From NCBI GenBank assembly GCA_016764835.1, contig JAESRD010000292.1, positions 1-6,947 of the forward strand: a stretch of 6,947 nucleotides of DNA, written 5' to 3'. The stretch is from Paracoccaceae bacterium. Lineage in GTDB: Bacteria; Pseudomonadota; Alphaproteobacteria; Rhodobacterales; Rhodobacteraceae. Positions 6,719 through 6,947 of this stretch are shown here, piece after piece. The position numbers and the translations under genes were made by a program. The notes under the pieces are model-generated. The model made no database searches and had not been told where the DNA came from. It worked only from the letters and a program-made list of their open reading frames with translations. How positions within the stretch are numbered: position 1 is the first letter of the stretch; every line of letters begins with the position of its first letter.

Positions 6719-6947
6719 CTAAACCCCACTCGCCGGAATCCCCGTCCGCTCCACAGGCCGAGGTGCTGTCAGCTCTTTCCAGCTCGACAGCGCTTTATTC
6801 ACCGTCGCATTGCCTTCGCGGGCAACAAACTTGCCATGCCCCTCTTCGGTCCGTATCTCACCGTCAACCACCGCGACTTGGCCGCGCGTCAGCGTATAGC
6901 GCGGCAGACCCTTCACCTTTTTGCCTTCGAACACATTGTAATCAATA
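6719..6947 (-). CDS. hydA: Dihydropyrimidinase / D-hydantoinase, C-terminal end only
   Basis: Only the last 76 residues are in the window; the gene continues beyond the right edge and the frame is open to it, so the internal GTG at 6934 is not the start. The enzyme hydrolyses the ring of dihydrouracil or dihydrothymine (and hydantoins) in the reductive pyrimidine breakdown pathway, in the cytoplasm. The visible part starts with IDYNVFEGKKVKGLPRYTLT and continues with RGQVAVVDGEI, the characteristic C-terminal beta-domain of the family, where a short segment is followed by the returning strand with VxDGEI. It ends in a proline-rich tail, PRPVERTGIPASGV. The catalytic metal-binding half is not visible, so activity cannot be judged. 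It is the first visible gene of the operon; 57 bases separate it from the ATG of the small membrane protein, with no terminator between. Confidence 0.9.
   Translation of the reverse strand, partial: IDYNVFEGKKVKGLPRYTLTRGQVAVVDGEIRTEEGHGKFVAREGNATVNKALSSWKELTAPRPVERTGIPASGV

Overview
This is an alphaproteobacterial window, most likely from the Rhodobacterales (roseobacter group). That placement rests on moderately high GC (about 60% in the coding samples I counted), the style of the proteins, and a dihydropyrimidinase next to an NMT1/THI5-type ABC transporter, an arrangement I associate with that group. It is an inference, because the window has no rRNA or other strong taxonomic marker.

Left part (1-2418): two sugar-nucleotide genes for cell-surface polysaccharide lie tail to tail. 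On the + strand is the C-terminal part of a large, membrane-anchored nucleoside-diphosphate-sugar dehydratase (FlaA1/PglF/WbpM/CapD family); its membrane N-terminus lies outside the window. On the - strand is galE, UDP-glucose 4-epimerase. The two genes overlap by 4 bases, and both stop codons lie in one CTAG palindrome.

Middle and right part (2501-6947, - strand, read from high to low coordinates): a probable operon. It starts outside the window with hydA (dihydropyrimidinase; only its 3' end is visible). Next come a small four-helix membrane protein of unknown function, an ABC ATPase, two ABC permeases and a secreted substrate-binding protein, ending at a strong intrinsic terminator. The genes from the small membrane protein to the last permease overlap one another by 4 to 17 bases. 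The substrate-binding protein instead has an 81-base leader containing a 12-base palindrome beside its ribosome binding site. The simplest reading is an importer that brings a pyrimidine or related ring compound (uracil, thymine, dihydropyrimidine, hydantoin) into a cell that opens the ring with HydA. The substrate is inferred from context only.

Most of the content belongs to known families. The least explained item is the small membrane protein at 6173-6661. It sits inside an otherwise standard hydA-ABC cluster, is noticeably poorer in GC than its neighbours, and overlaps the start of the ATPase gene. No stretch over 300 bases lacks a gene. I saw no tRNA, rRNA, CRISPR array, insertion sequence or phage gene.
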